Source: Paenibacillus zeirhizosphaerae
GTDB lineage: Bacteria; Bacillota; Bacilli; Paenibacillales; Paenibacillaceae
Assembly (NCBI RefSeq): GCF_030705605.1
Contig: NZ_JAPCKK010000004.1
Location: 1 to 64,000 of the forward strand
Reading direction: 5' to 3'
DNA length: 64,000 nt
Below the pieces are notes generated by a model. The model ran no database searches. It was not told the origin of the DNA and worked only from the letters and a program-made list of their open reading frames with translations. The position numbers and the translations under genes are program-made. Below are positions 15,969 to 24,269 of this stretch, piece after piece. Positions within the stretch are counted from its first letter, which is position 1. Each line of letters starts with the position of its first letter.

Positions 15969-16739
15969 TTACCTTGTTAAGACACTATAGTAAGCACTTG
16001 ATTTCTGAAACAACTCTTTAGACTCCAGGTCAAAACCTGTACCGACCGTGTGTGTTACGAAATTATGCAAAGACGCAGGCTCCGGGTATTCCTCATTCTC
16101 CTGCCATGTTGCCTCCAGAGTATGGGATAGCAGCTTCAAGGCGGTGCAGGCAGGTCCGATCAGGTAATCCTTGTGGATTTCAAGTGAATAGCCTTCTAAC
16201 CATAAGTGTTTGGCGTAAGCCATGGTTTCAATCAGGGAGCTTTTGTCGCCAGGATGAATATGACAAATGCGTTTCCTGTTGCCCCGTATAGCCGCATTCC
16301 TCATTAGATACTGTGTGCTTGTCCGCATCAGGATTTCCGCAGCAATAAACTTGTTTTTCATACGTGCTCTGACGTCCAGTAGAGCGGTTAGAGTCATATC
16401 CGCCTTGTTTTCTCCCCATAAAATCCGGTGTAATCTTGTGGTAGCTAGGGCTTCACGAAGGGTCATTCCTTTCAGCCGATGCAGGAAAGATGCCCATTTG
16501 ACCATATCGAAGTGTTTGTCGTTCGCTGACATCACACATTCACCCCAGCCTGTGTAGGTGCCACAGTTAATCTGCAGTAAACCATAGCGGCAGCTACTCA
16601 ACATTCCTCTTCCCGTCTGGTAACAGGTATCGATGTCAAACTCGAAGAGCTGAATCCCTGTAATATGTGCCTCAGTCGTGGAGATTCCCTTCAAGCTCAT
16701 CAAAGGTTTAAGCCGGTAGTCTAACGTGTAACTCTCCAT
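15969..16739 (-). CDS. Unrecognised protein under a c-di-AMP riboswitch
   Basis: 256 residues from ATG 16739, with GAAGGGAAATGAAAC upstream. The N-terminal part (ITGIQLFEFDIDTCYQTGRGMLSS, YGLLQINCGTYTGWGE) resembles the capping domain of enolase-superfamily enzymes such as dipeptide epimerases, but the length is short for that family and I see no complete set of barrel metal ligands. No signal peptide is seen. The gene follows the riboswitch at 16762-16895, so its expression should respond to c-di-AMP. c-di-AMP riboswitches usually govern cell-wall hydrolases and potassium or osmolyte transport. Function remains open; the reading frame itself is well supported. Confidence 0.6.
   Translation of the reverse strand: MESYTLDYRLKPLMSLKGISTTEAHITGIQLFEFDIDTCYQTGRGMLSSCRYGLLQINCGTYTGWGECVMSANDKHFDMVKWASFLHRLKGMTLREALATTRLHRILWGENKADMTLTALLDVRARMKNKFIAAEILMRTSTQYLMRNAAIRGNRKRICHIHPGDKSSLIETMAYAKHLWLEGYSLEIHKDYLIGPACTALKLLSHTLEATWQENEEYPEPASLHNFVTHTVGTGFDLESKELFQKSSAYYSVLTR
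15973..15988. repeat. 16-bp direct repeat, left copy
   Basis: CTTGTTAAGACACTAT. An identical copy lies at 17068-17083, so the two bracket the riboswitch and its gene. This copy encodes the last residues of that protein. Confidence 0.6.
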
Positions 16740-16761
16740 GTTTCATTTCCCTTCTTTCAGG

Positions 16762-16895
16762 TCTCTGGCGCTTGCGAGGTTAGCTGTCGGATTCGGGCCG
16801 AGAAGCCCTGCATGAAATTCTTCCATGATTCACCCCGAGGCTGGTTAAGCCGTTCTGGTTCCCCCGCTTCCCATTTCCGGGAATTCAGCGATTAC
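16762..16895 (-). promoter_or_regulatory. Cyclic di-AMP (ydaO/yuaA) riboswitch
   Basis: Read on the minus strand, the RNA contains GCGGGGGAACC, then GGGGTGAATC, then GGGC..GCCCGAATCCGACAGC, then TAACCTCGCAAGCG. These are the conserved core blocks of the ydaO class in the right order and spacing. It ends about 25 bases before the gene at 16739. No terminator is visible between them, so translational control is more likely than attenuation. It points away from kdpFABC. Confidence 0.9.
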
Positions 16896-17067
16896 GACAT
16901 AGCGTGTATTTTTCCATTCGAACTGGAGAATATATTAGGTGATGATCGCGGATAGTGTAAAATAAGCGGCTTCCGATATTAGAGGGAAATCCGGTGGATT
17001 TGCCTTGTTTTAGCGATTCGTTTAAAAAAACGCATGTCTTTCTTGCTATAACTGGCACTTTCAGCGG

Positions 17068-17083
17068 CTTGTTAAGACACTAT
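17068..17083. repeat. 16-bp direct repeat, right copy
   Basis: Identical to 15973-15988. It lies in the non-coding stretch upstream of kdp. No transposase or terminal inverted repeats accompany the pair. Confidence 0.6.
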
Positions 17084-17154
17084 GGATTTTTACACTTTTT
17101 TTACGCCCCCCGCTTAGATCTTAACCCCATTTTTATACCGAACCGTATTATCAT

Positions 17155-17208
17155 AAGCTCTGTGCCAAGGGGAGATGCTCGACAAAATCTCTCTTCACAG
17201 AGCTTTTC
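17155..17208 (+). terminator. Terminator-like hairpin in the kdp leader
   Basis: AAGCTCTGTG (17155-17164) and CACAGAGCTT (17196-17205) form a perfect 10-bp stem with an inner GAGAT/ATCTC stem, followed by TTTTC. It lies 27 bases before the first kdp-region start, so kdp transcription may be attenuated. Bases 16896-17154 otherwise show no gene. Confidence 0.6.
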
Positions 17209-17235
17209 TGCTCTTATAACAGGAGGTTATGAATC

Positions 17236-17343
17236 ATGCTGGACATTGTAATGGTAGCTTCTTTAATTCTTCTAGCTCTAATGATGGTTGGATTGCTGGC
17301 TTGGGCTGGCAAGGTTGCCGACGAAGGAAGTGAACGCTCATGA
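17236..17343 (+). CDS. Small membrane peptide preceding kdpF
   Basis: A 35-residue peptide beginning MLDIVMVASLILLALMM, with one transmembrane helix and a charged tail (KVADEGSERS). AGGAGG (17221-17226) lies nine bases before ATG 17236, an excellent site. Its stop overlaps the kdpF start (ATGATG), indicating coupled translation. Short single-span peptides are common ahead of kdpF in kdp operons. It could be a second KdpF-like subunit or a Kdp-specific accessory peptide; it is not KdpF itself. Confidence 0.72.
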   Translation: MLDIVMVASLILLALMMVGLLAWAGKVADEGSERS

Positions 17344-17420
17344 TGTGGCTGCTTGGCATCGTTGTACTTGCAGTCGGCGTGTATCTGACTTACGTGCTGC
17401 TTAATCCGGAAAAATTCTAA
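17340..17420 (+). CDS. kdpF: KdpF, small subunit of the potassium ATPase
   Basis: A 26-residue lipid-like single-span peptide ending TYVLLNPEKF, the conserved KdpF tail. It stabilises the KdpABC complex in the membrane. ATG 17340 overlaps the preceding stop; ATG 17343 is the alternative. kdpA begins 31 bases later. Confidence 0.85.
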   Translation: MMWLLGIVVLAVGVYLTYVLLNPEKF

Positions 17421-17451
17421 TTGGGGTCGTAGAGAGAGGAGTTCAATCATT

Positions 17452-19122
17452 ATGTTCGCTGTACTGTCTATCGGGGTGACGCTGCTGCTGGTCCTGCTGT
17501 TGGCACGTCCGACGGGTCTTTATATGGCCCGGGTATTTAACTACGAACCATCCGGATTGGATAAATGGTTCGGATGGATCGAGAAGCCGATCTTTGCACT
17601 GGGCGGCATCCGCCGGGACCATCAGTCCTGGAAGCAGTATGCGCTGTCCGCCGTGCTCAGCAATCTGGTCATGATCCTGTTGGTATATTTGATTTTCCGG
17701 GTTCAAAAATTTCTGCCGCTGAACCCGTCCGGCATTGAGAATATGGAGCCAATGCTGGCCTTTAACACGGCGATAAGCTTCATGACCAATACGAATCTGC
17801 AGCACTACAGCGGGGAAAGCGGTCTTTCCTATCTGTCGCAGATGATCGCTATCGTATTTATGATGTTTACGGGGCCGTCTACGGGGCTTGCGGTGGGCAT
17901 TGCCTTCATTAGAGGACTTGCGGGCAAGCCGCTCGGCAACTTTTTTGTAGACTTGACCCGCTCGATTACACGTATCTATTTGCCGATTGCCTTTGTTACG
18001 GCATTTATTTTTATCGCGCTTGGTGTGCCGCAGACGCTGGATGCTACGGCTACAGCGCAGACGATTGGTGGTGCGGTGCAGGAGATTGCGCGTGGTCCGG
18101 TAGGCTCGTTCTTGTCGATTAAGGAGCTGGGCAACAACGGCGGGGGCTTCTTCGGGGTCAACTCGGCCCACCCGTTCGAGAATCCGGACGGCATCAGTAA
18201 TGCACTGCAGATTGTGCTGATGCTGCTGCTCGTGACGGCTTTTCCTTTTACGTATGGCAAAATGGTCGGCAATGCGAAGCAGGGGCGTGTCCTGTTCGTG
18301 TCGATGGCGATGCTTTTCATCGTTATGCTGGGCATCTCCCTGAGCGCAGAGAGTGCGGGCAATCCTGCCCTGAATGCTCTGGGAATCCAGCACGAGCAAG
18401 GCAGTATGGAGGGGAAAGAGGCCCGCTTTGGCGTGGCGCAGTCCTCCCTGTATTCCGTGGTCACCACCGCATCGGAAACGGGTGCCGTCAATACGATGCA
18501 TGACACGCTAACACCGATTGCCGGATTGATCACCCTCGCGAACATGATGCTGAATACGGTGTTCGGCGGTGTCGGTGTCGGCTTCATTAACGTGCTGATG
18601 TATGCGATGATCGGTGTGTTTTTATCCGGTCTTATGGTCGGGAGGACGCCCGAGTTTCTCGGCAAGAAGATCGAAGGCCGGGAGATGAAGCTGATTGCGG
18701 TCACGATGCTGATCCAGCCCTTGCTTATCCTGGCGCCGACGGCGCTTGCCCTGCACACGAATCCGGATACGATCTCGAATCCCGGGTTCCACGGGCTGAC
18801 ACAGGCCTTGTATGAATTCACGTCCTCTGCAGCGAATAACGGCTCCGGCTTCGAGGGGCTTGGCGACAATACGCCTTTCTGGAACATCACGACAGGTATT
18901 GTCATGTATCTGGGACGGTACTTCTCGATGGTGACGATGCTGGCGGTTGTCGGCTCACTGGCTGTTAAAAAGCCCGTACCGGAAACGTCCGGCACGTTCC
19001 GGACCGATAACGCCTTGTTCGCAGGTGTGTTCCTGGTCACGGTGCTGATAGTGGGAGCTCTGACCTTTTTTCCGGCGCTCGTGCTCGGACCGGTTGCCGA
19101 ACAGCTTACGTTGATGCCTTAA
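17452..19122 (+). CDS. kdpA: KdpA, potassium-binding translocating subunit
   Basis: 556 residues, ten transmembrane spans with four repeated pore loops of the K+-channel superfamily. Selectivity-loop segments include NTAISFMTNTNLQHYSGE, LGNNGGGFFGVNSAHPFENP and SAANNGSGFEGLGDNTPFWN. It selects potassium and passes it to KdpB. GAGAGAGGAGTTCAATCATT precedes ATG 17452. Length and motifs are complete. It is part of the kdpFABC operon and more GC-rich than the 27-36 kb region. Confidence 0.97.
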   Translation: MFAVLSIGVTLLLVLLLARPTGLYMARVFNYEPSGLDKWFGWIEKPIFALGGIRRDHQSWKQYALSAVLSNLVMILLVYLIFRVQKFLPLNPSGIENMEPMLAFNTAISFMTNTNLQHYSGESGLSYLSQMIAIVFMMFTGPSTGLAVGIAFIRGLAGKPLGNFFVDLTRSITRIYLPIAFVTAFIFIALGVPQTLDATATAQTIGGAVQEIARGPVGSFLSIKELGNNGGGFFGVNSAHPFENPDGISNALQIVLMLLLVTAFPFTYGKMVGNAKQGRVLFVSMAMLFIVMLGISLSAESAGNPALNALGIQHEQGSMEGKEARFGVAQSSLYSVVTTASETGAVNTMHDTLTPIAGLITLANMMLNTVFGGVGVGFINVLMYAMIGVFLSGLMVGRTPEFLGKKIEGREMKLIAVTMLIQPLLILAPTALALHTNPDTISNPGFHGLTQALYEFTSSAANNGSGFEGLGDNTPFWNITTGIVMYLGRYFSMVTMLAVVGSLAVKKPVPETSGTFRTDNALFAGVFLVTVLIVGALTFFPALVLGPVAEQLTLMP

Positions 19123-19154
19123 CCATAGAAAGAAAGTAACGGAGGAACCTGGCC

Positions 19155-21185
19155 ATGAAAGCAAAAAAATCAATGATGAGCGCTGAACTCATTCAGAAGG
19201 CCATCAAGGAATCATTTCTGAAGCTTGATCCGCGTGTCATGATCCGCAATCCGATCATGTTTGTCGTAGAAATAGGTTTCGTCATTACACTTTTACTGAT
19301 TTTCATACCCGATCTGTTCGGCGGAACGGCATCAAGGGCATATAATCTGGCTGTTGGTTTGATCCTGCTCTTTACGGTGCTGTTCGCCAACTTCGCCGAA
19401 GCGCTTGCCGAAGGACGGGGCAAAGCGCAGGCAGACACGTTGAAGAAGACGAAGCAGGATATTCAAGCGAATAAAATGACAGGGCCTGATGTGGTCAAGG
19501 TCGTGTCGTCCTCGGAGCTGCGCAAGGGGGATGTTGTCATTGTCACGCAAGGAGAAATGATCCCCGGGGACGGTGAGGTGATCGAAGGTCTGGCTTCGGT
19601 GGATGAATCGGCGATTACCGGGGAATCGGCTCCGGTGATCAAAGAAGCAGGCGGCGATTTCAGCTCCGTCACTGGCGGCACCCGCGTGGTCAGCGACCAG
19701 ATCAAGGTGCGCATCACCAGCGATCCCGGCGAGTCTTTTCTTGACCGGATGATCGCTCTGGTGGAAGGCGCGAAGCGGCAGAAAACGCCTAACGAAATTG
19801 CGCTAAGCACTGTGCTGACAAGCCTGACACTCATTTTTCTGATCGTTGTCGTCACCTTGCCGTTCTTTGGAGCTTATTTAAATATTTCATTGGAAATCCC
19901 GATGCTCATCGCGCTCCTGGTGTGCCTGATTCCTACGACCATCGGCGGTTTACTGTCCGCCATCGGCATTGCCGGCATGGACCGTGTAACTCAGTTCAAT
20001 GTGCTGGCGATGTCCGGGAAAGCGGTCGAGGCGGCTGGAGATATCAACACGATTATTCTCGACAAGACCGGTACAATCACGTTCGGGAACCGGATGGCGA
20101 GCGAGTTTGTGCCTGTCGGGGGACATGAGGAAAGCGAAACGGCCGCTTGGGCTGCCATCAGCTCGCTCAAGGATGAGACGCCAGAAGGACGCTCGGTGCT
20201 GGAGCTGATGAAAAAGCTGGGATTTGAGTATGAAGCGTCTTTGGGGGAAGGAGCCGAGTTTCTTGAATTCAGGGCAGAGACCCGCATGAGCGGCATGGAT
20301 CTGCAGGACGGACGTAAGGTGCGCAAGGGCGCAGTGGATGCCGTCAAAAAGTGGGTGACTGCACATGGAGGGAAAATCCCCAAAGATTTGGATCAGAACA
20401 GTGATCGGATTGCGAAAGCCGGGGGGACTCCGCTGGCCGTGGCGGTTGATCAGGAAATTTTCGGTCTCATCTATTTGAAGGATACGGTCAAGCCTGGCAT
20501 GAAGGAGCGCTTCGAGCAAATGCGGCAAATGGGGATTAAGACCATTATGTGTACGGGGGATAATCCATTGACTGCGGCGACGATTGCATTGGAGGCCGGT
20601 GTCGATGATTTCATCGCGGAAAGCACGCCTGAAGATAAAATTGCCGTCATTCGCAAGGAGCAGGCTGAAGGCAAGCTGGTCGCGATGACCGGTGACGGCA
20701 CCAATGACGCGCCAGCGTTGGCGCAGGCGGACGTAGGAATCGCGATGAACAGCGGTACGGTGGCTGCCAAAGAGGCGGCGAATATGGTGGATCTGGATTC
20801 GGACCCGTCCAAAATTATTGAGGTTGTAGCCATCGGCAAGCAGCTTCTCATGACACGCGGCGCGCTGACGACCTTCAGTATCGCGAACGATATTGCCAAA
20901 TATTTTGCGATTATTCCTGCACTGTTTATGGTCGCCATTCCGCAAATGGACGTATTGAATATTATGCGGCTTGGCTCGCCGAGCTCGGCGATTTTGTCGG
21001 CTTTGATCTTTAATGCAGTCATCATTCCATTGCTCATTCCACTGGCGATGAAGGGTGTGGCATATAAGCCGATGTCATCCTCTCAGCTACTGCAGCGCAA
21101 TTTGTTCATTTACGGTCTGGGCGGCGTGATCGTGCCATTCCTTGGCATTAAACTGATCGATCTGGTTATCCATCTGTGGGTATAG
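19155..21185 (+). CDS. kdpB: KdpB, P-type ATPase catalytic subunit
   Basis: 676 residues. The actuator loop motif is [10 protein letters not shown], the phosphorylation site [11 protein letters not shown], and the hinge [24 protein letters not shown]. The ATP-binding domain includes [12 protein letters not shown]. KdpB couples ATP hydrolysis to potassium import with KdpA. GGAGGAACCTGGCC precedes ATG 19155. It follows kdpA by 32 bases and precedes kdpC by 13. Confidence 0.98.
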   Translation: MKAKKSMMSAELIQKAIKESFLKLDPRVMIRNPIMFVVEIGFVITLLLIFIPDLFGGTASRAYNLAVGLILLFTVLFANFAEALAEGRGKAQADTLKKTKQDIQANKMTGPDVVKVVSSSELRKGDVVIVTQGEMIPGDGEVIEGLASVDESAITGESAPVIKEAGGDFSSVTGGTRVVSDQIKVRITSDPGESFLDRMIALVEGAKRQKTPNEIALSTVLTSLTLIFLIVVVTLPFFGAYLNISLEIPMLIALLVCLIPTTIGGLLSAIGIAGMDRVTQFNVLAMSGKAVEAAGDINTIILDKTGTITFGNRMASEFVPVGGHEESETAAWAAISSLKDETPEGRSVLELMKKLGFEYEASLGEGAEFLEFRAETRMSGMDLQDGRKVRKGAVDAVKKWVTAHGGKIPKDLDQNSDRIAKAGGTPLAVAVDQEIFGLIYLKDTVKPGMKERFEQMRQMGIKTIMCTGDNPLTAATIALEAGVDDFIAESTPEDKIAVIRKEQAEGKLVAMTGDGTNDAPALAQADVGIAMNSGTVAAKEAANMVDLDSDPSKIIEVVAIGKQLLMTRGALTTFSIANDIAKYFAIIPALFMVAIPQMDVLNIMRLGSPSSAILSALIFNAVIIPLLIPLAMKGVAYKPMSSSQLLQRNLFIYGLGGVIVPFLGIKLIDLVIHLWV

Positions 21186-21198
21186 GTAGAAAGGGCGG

Positions 21199-21777
21199 AT
21201 GATGAAAATGAAAGTGATTGTGAGCAGCCTTCGCTTAAGTCTTGTGTTCATGGTGGTCTGCGGACTTCTTTATAATCTTGTGGTGACAGGCATTGCACAG
21301 GCACTGATGCCTAAGCAGGCGAACGGCAGTCTGTTGTATGATGAGCAGAATAACGTTATCGGTTCGGAGCTGATCGGACAGAGCTTCGCGGACCCTAAGT
21401 TCTTCCAGGGACGTGTTTCTTCAATTGACTATAATGCGGCAGGCTCGGGAAGCGGCAACTATGCCCCTTCCAATCCGGATATGCTGGCCCGTACACAGGA
21501 GTCGGTTGAGATGTGGAAAAAGGACAACCCGGACGTACCGGTCAGCGAGCTGCCGATGGACCTGATCACCAACTCCGGTTCCGGTCTTGATCCGCATATC
21601 AGCCCGGAAGCAGCGAAGGCGCAAATTCCAAGAATCAGTAAGCTGACGGGAATTTCTGCAGATCAACTGAATGAGCTTGTAGCGGACCATACGTCCGGCA
21701 GAGAGCTTGGTTTTCTGGGAGAACCTGTGGTGAATGTGCTGAAGCTGAACCTGGCTTTACGCGAACAAATGCAATGA
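21199..21777 (+). CDS. kdpC: KdpC, assembly/ATP-affinity subunit
   Basis: 192 residues with one N-terminal membrane span (SSLRLSLVFMVVCGLLYNLVV), then an extracytoplasmic domain containing LIGQSFADPKFFQGRVS, SGSGNYAPSNPD and NSGSGLDPHISPEAAK, all diagnostic of KdpC. AAAGGGCGGATG precedes the start (ATG 21199 or 21202). It closes the kdpFABC transcription unit, with the terminator at 21783-21826. kdpD-like genes follow. Confidence 0.97.
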   Translation: MMKMKVIVSSLRLSLVFMVVCGLLYNLVVTGIAQALMPKQANGSLLYDEQNNVIGSELIGQSFADPKFFQGRVSSIDYNAAGSGSGNYAPSNPDMLARTQESVEMWKKDNPDVPVSELPMDLITNSGSGLDPHISPEAAKAQIPRISKLTGISADQLNELVADHTSGRELGFLGEPVVNVLKLNLALREQMQ

Positions 21778-21782
21778 CGCTT

Positions 21783-21826
21783 ACCCCGCTCAGGAGATTT
21801 TTCTGGGCGGGGTCATGGTTTTTTTT
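21783..21826 (+). terminator. Terminator of kdpFABC
   Basis: The stem ACCCCGCTCAG/CTGGGCGGGGT (one G-U) is followed by CATGG and eight T residues. It separates the pump genes from the sensor genes. Confidence 0.85.
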
Positions 21827-21865
21827 GCGGAGCTTTATTATTTTGGATAATTGCGGGTGGTTCAT

Positions 21866-24187
21866 ATGGAGGAAGGATTCAGAAGGAAAACCCCTGAAGA
21901 AATATTGAAATCAATTCGGGAACTGAAGCGCGGCCGTTTGAAAATCTATATTGGCCCGTTCAGCGGTTCCGGTAAGACTTATCACATGCTGCGTGAGGGC
22001 AATAGCCTTAGGCAGAAGGGGATTGACGTGGTGATCTGCGCCGTCTCCACCATGCAGCGCAAAGAGACGATCGAACAGATCGGCTGCCTTGAACGAGTCC
22101 CGAGCATCCATTGGCACCAAGGGGGAGTAGAGAAGAAGGACCTGAATTTGGAGGCGCTGCTGGAGCGTAACCCGGAGGTTGTACTTGTTGATGGGCTGGC
22201 TCATCGAAATCGGGCCGAAGCCCGCTTCCGTACCCGTCTTCAGGATATTCAGTATCTGCTCAAGGCTGGCATTAGTGTCATCACTACGATCAATGTGTAT
22301 GAGCTGGTGGGTTACCATGAGCTGGCCCAGAAGCTGACAGGCATCAAGGTCGAAGACACCGTCCCTACCGATACCCTGGATTTGGCCGATGAAATACGGC
22401 TGATCGACGTGACACCCGAATCGATTCTCACCCGTCTGTCGGAGGGGGCATTGGAAACGATTCAAGCTTCGCTCTCGAAACGGAATAACCTAGGCAAATT
22501 AAGGGAGCTGGCTCTCCGGCTTGTCGCTGAGGATGTGAATGAATCGCTGGAGAAGCATCGGGAGGAGCTGGGCTTAAACGGACCTTCCGGCGCGTCGGAG
22601 CGCATACTGGTATCCACCCAATACCATTGGAACGGATCGATCTATATTCGCCGCGGACAACAAATCGCCAAAAGGCTCAACGGTGAAATGCTGGTCATCA
22701 CCTTCGTGGACCCGAACAAGCGGCTTTCCAAGGAGCAGGCGGCTTTTAAACGTTCAATCTTGAAGCTCACCGAGAAAACCGAAGCAGCATTCAGCGAGCT
22801 CCAGTACATCTCCAAGCGGGCAATTCCCAGGCAGATTGTAGACTATGCGATCGAAAACAAGGTGACACGCATCGTACTGGGACACTCCAAGCAGACGCCC
22901 TGGCAGGAATGGATAAAAGGCTCAATCGCCAATACGCTGATGAAGCTGGTCGACCATGTGGATTTGTTCTTTATTGCCGATACTGCTGAGGTGAGGGGGG
23001 AACGGATTCTGCCGACCTCCATCCCGCAAAAGAATAACCCGAATCCATATAGACGTCTTAGTGAGACCGAAGTGAAGGAGCAAATCAGCCGGATCAAGAG
23101 AGGCACCTTCAAGGTCTATATCGGGGCAGCCCCGGGTGTGGGGAAAACGTATACGATGCTGCGGGAAGGGAATGTTTTGCTGCGGAAAGGGATTCAGGTG
23201 GTCATCGGACTGCTGGAGACACATGGACGGCAGGAAACGCTTGAACAAATCGGAGACCTGCACACCATTCCCAGAAAAGTAGTCGATTACCGCGGAACCC
23301 GGCTGGAAGAAATGGATGTAGAGGAAATCATACGGTATAATCCGGAGGTTGTGCTCGTAGATGAGCTTGCCCATACCAATGTGCCCAGCAGTAAGAATAA
23401 GAAAAGATACGAGGATATTCTGGAAATTCTGGACGCGGGCATCTCTGTGATTTCAACGATGAACGTACAGCATTTGGAAAGCCTGAATGATTCCGTAGAA
23501 CAGCTTACCGGCGTAAGAGTGAGGGAAACGGTGCCCGACAGCATCCTTCGTCTCGCGGATGAGGTCCAGTTGATCGACGTTGCCCCGAATGCGCTGCAGC
23601 AGCGGTTAAGGGAAGGGAAAATCTATGCACAGAGTAAGGTGGATCAGGCGCTTAATCATTTTTTCAGGACAGGCAACCTGATCGCCCTGCGTGAGCTTGC
23701 CCTGCGGGAAATCGCTGATGATGTGGATGAACGGCTGGAGGCATGGGAGCGACGAGGGTCACTGCGGGGACCGTGGCGCCGTCAGGAGGTGATCTTCGTC
23801 TGTGTAACGCTGAGCGTGCGGGCGGAGAGCCTGATTCGCAGAGGATTTCGGATTGCGCACCGATTGAAAGCGAACTGGTATGTCCATTATGTCGCGCTGC
23901 AGAGCGAGTTCACGGAGGAACAGCAGAAGCGCATTCATGATTTGGAGCAGTTAACCTTGCGTTTTGGGGGACACTTTGAGCTTCAATACGCCAAGAAGCC
24001 AAGACAAGTAGCTCAGAAGCTGCTTGAGAAAGCTAATCTTTATGCCAGCACACAAATGATCATCGGGCAGACGAAGAAGAATGTATGGCAGCGCATGTTG
24101 ACGGGCAGCACGGTTAAGTCGATTCTTAAATACGGGCGGCATATGGATGTGCTGGTCGTATCGGGCTTTAGCCAGAAGGAGCGATAA
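21866..24187 (+). CDS. Tandem-duplicated KdpD sensor domain protein without a kinase
   Basis: 773 residues from ATG 21866 (GGGTGG five bases upstream). It holds two successive KdpD-N plus USP-like modules, about residues 10-375 and 400-770. Module 2 has canonical Walker A GAAPGVGKT and Walker B VVLVDELAHTN. Module 1 has Walker A GPFSGSGKT but VVLVDGLAHRN, so the catalytic Glu is Gly. No transmembrane or histidine-kinase domain is present; those are in the next gene. In ordinary KdpD one such sensor is fused to the kinase. It likely senses K+ and, by homology to other Firmicute KdpD-USP domains, c-di-AMP, and acts in trans on the 24270 kinase. Confidence 0.93.
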   Translation: MEEGFRRKTPEEILKSIRELKRGRLKIYIGPFSGSGKTYHMLREGNSLRQKGIDVVICAVSTMQRKETIEQIGCLERVPSIHWHQGGVEKKDLNLEALLERNPEVVLVDGLAHRNRAEARFRTRLQDIQYLLKAGISVITTINVYELVGYHELAQKLTGIKVEDTVPTDTLDLADEIRLIDVTPESILTRLSEGALETIQASLSKRNNLGKLRELALRLVAEDVNESLEKHREELGLNGPSGASERILVSTQYHWNGSIYIRRGQQIAKRLNGEMLVITFVDPNKRLSKEQAAFKRSILKLTEKTEAAFSELQYISKRAIPRQIVDYAIENKVTRIVLGHSKQTPWQEWIKGSIANTLMKLVDHVDLFFIADTAEVRGERILPTSIPQKNNPNPYRRLSETEVKEQISRIKRGTFKVYIGAAPGVGKTYTMLREGNVLLRKGIQVVIGLLETHGRQETLEQIGDLHTIPRKVVDYRGTRLEEMDVEEIIRYNPEVVLVDELAHTNVPSSKNKKRYEDILEILDAGISVISTMNVQHLESLNDSVEQLTGVRVRETVPDSILRLADEVQLIDVAPNALQQRLREGKIYAQSKVDQALNHFFRTGNLIALRELALREIADDVDERLEAWERRGSLRGPWRRQEVIFVCVTLSVRAESLIRRGFRIAHRLKANWYVHYVALQSEFTEEQQKRIHDLEQLTLRFGGHFELQYAKKPRQVAQKLLEKANLYASTQMIIGQTKKNVWQRMLTGSTVKSILKYGRHMDVLVVSGFSQKER

Positions 24188-24269
24188 GCGGTGCACATGT
24201 GGAGTTGCCTAATTCAGAAGCTTTGTTCATACTATTTTTGTAGGCAGAGATTTTTAGGATGTGACATGA

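Noticed and set aside
15782-16021. A 79-codon frame after the second DUF1048 gene
   Set aside because: It overlaps that gene, has no ribosome binding site, and runs through the terminator at 15929-15965.
16740-17235. A c-di-AMP riboswitch controlling kdpFABC
   Set aside because: The core blocks read only on the minus strand; nothing equivalent is present on the plus strand before kdp.
17443-18501. A 352-codon open frame antisense to kdpA
   Set aside because: It mirrors kdpA codon structure, is rich in His/Arg/Gln typical of antisense frames, and has no ribosome binding site.
17976-19040. A 354-codon minus-strand frame over kdpA
   Set aside because: Antisense shadow of a well-supported gene; no family resemblance.
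19950-20945. A 331-codon minus-strand frame over kdpB
   Set aside because: Low-complexity His/Arg-rich composition; kdpB on the plus strand is certain.
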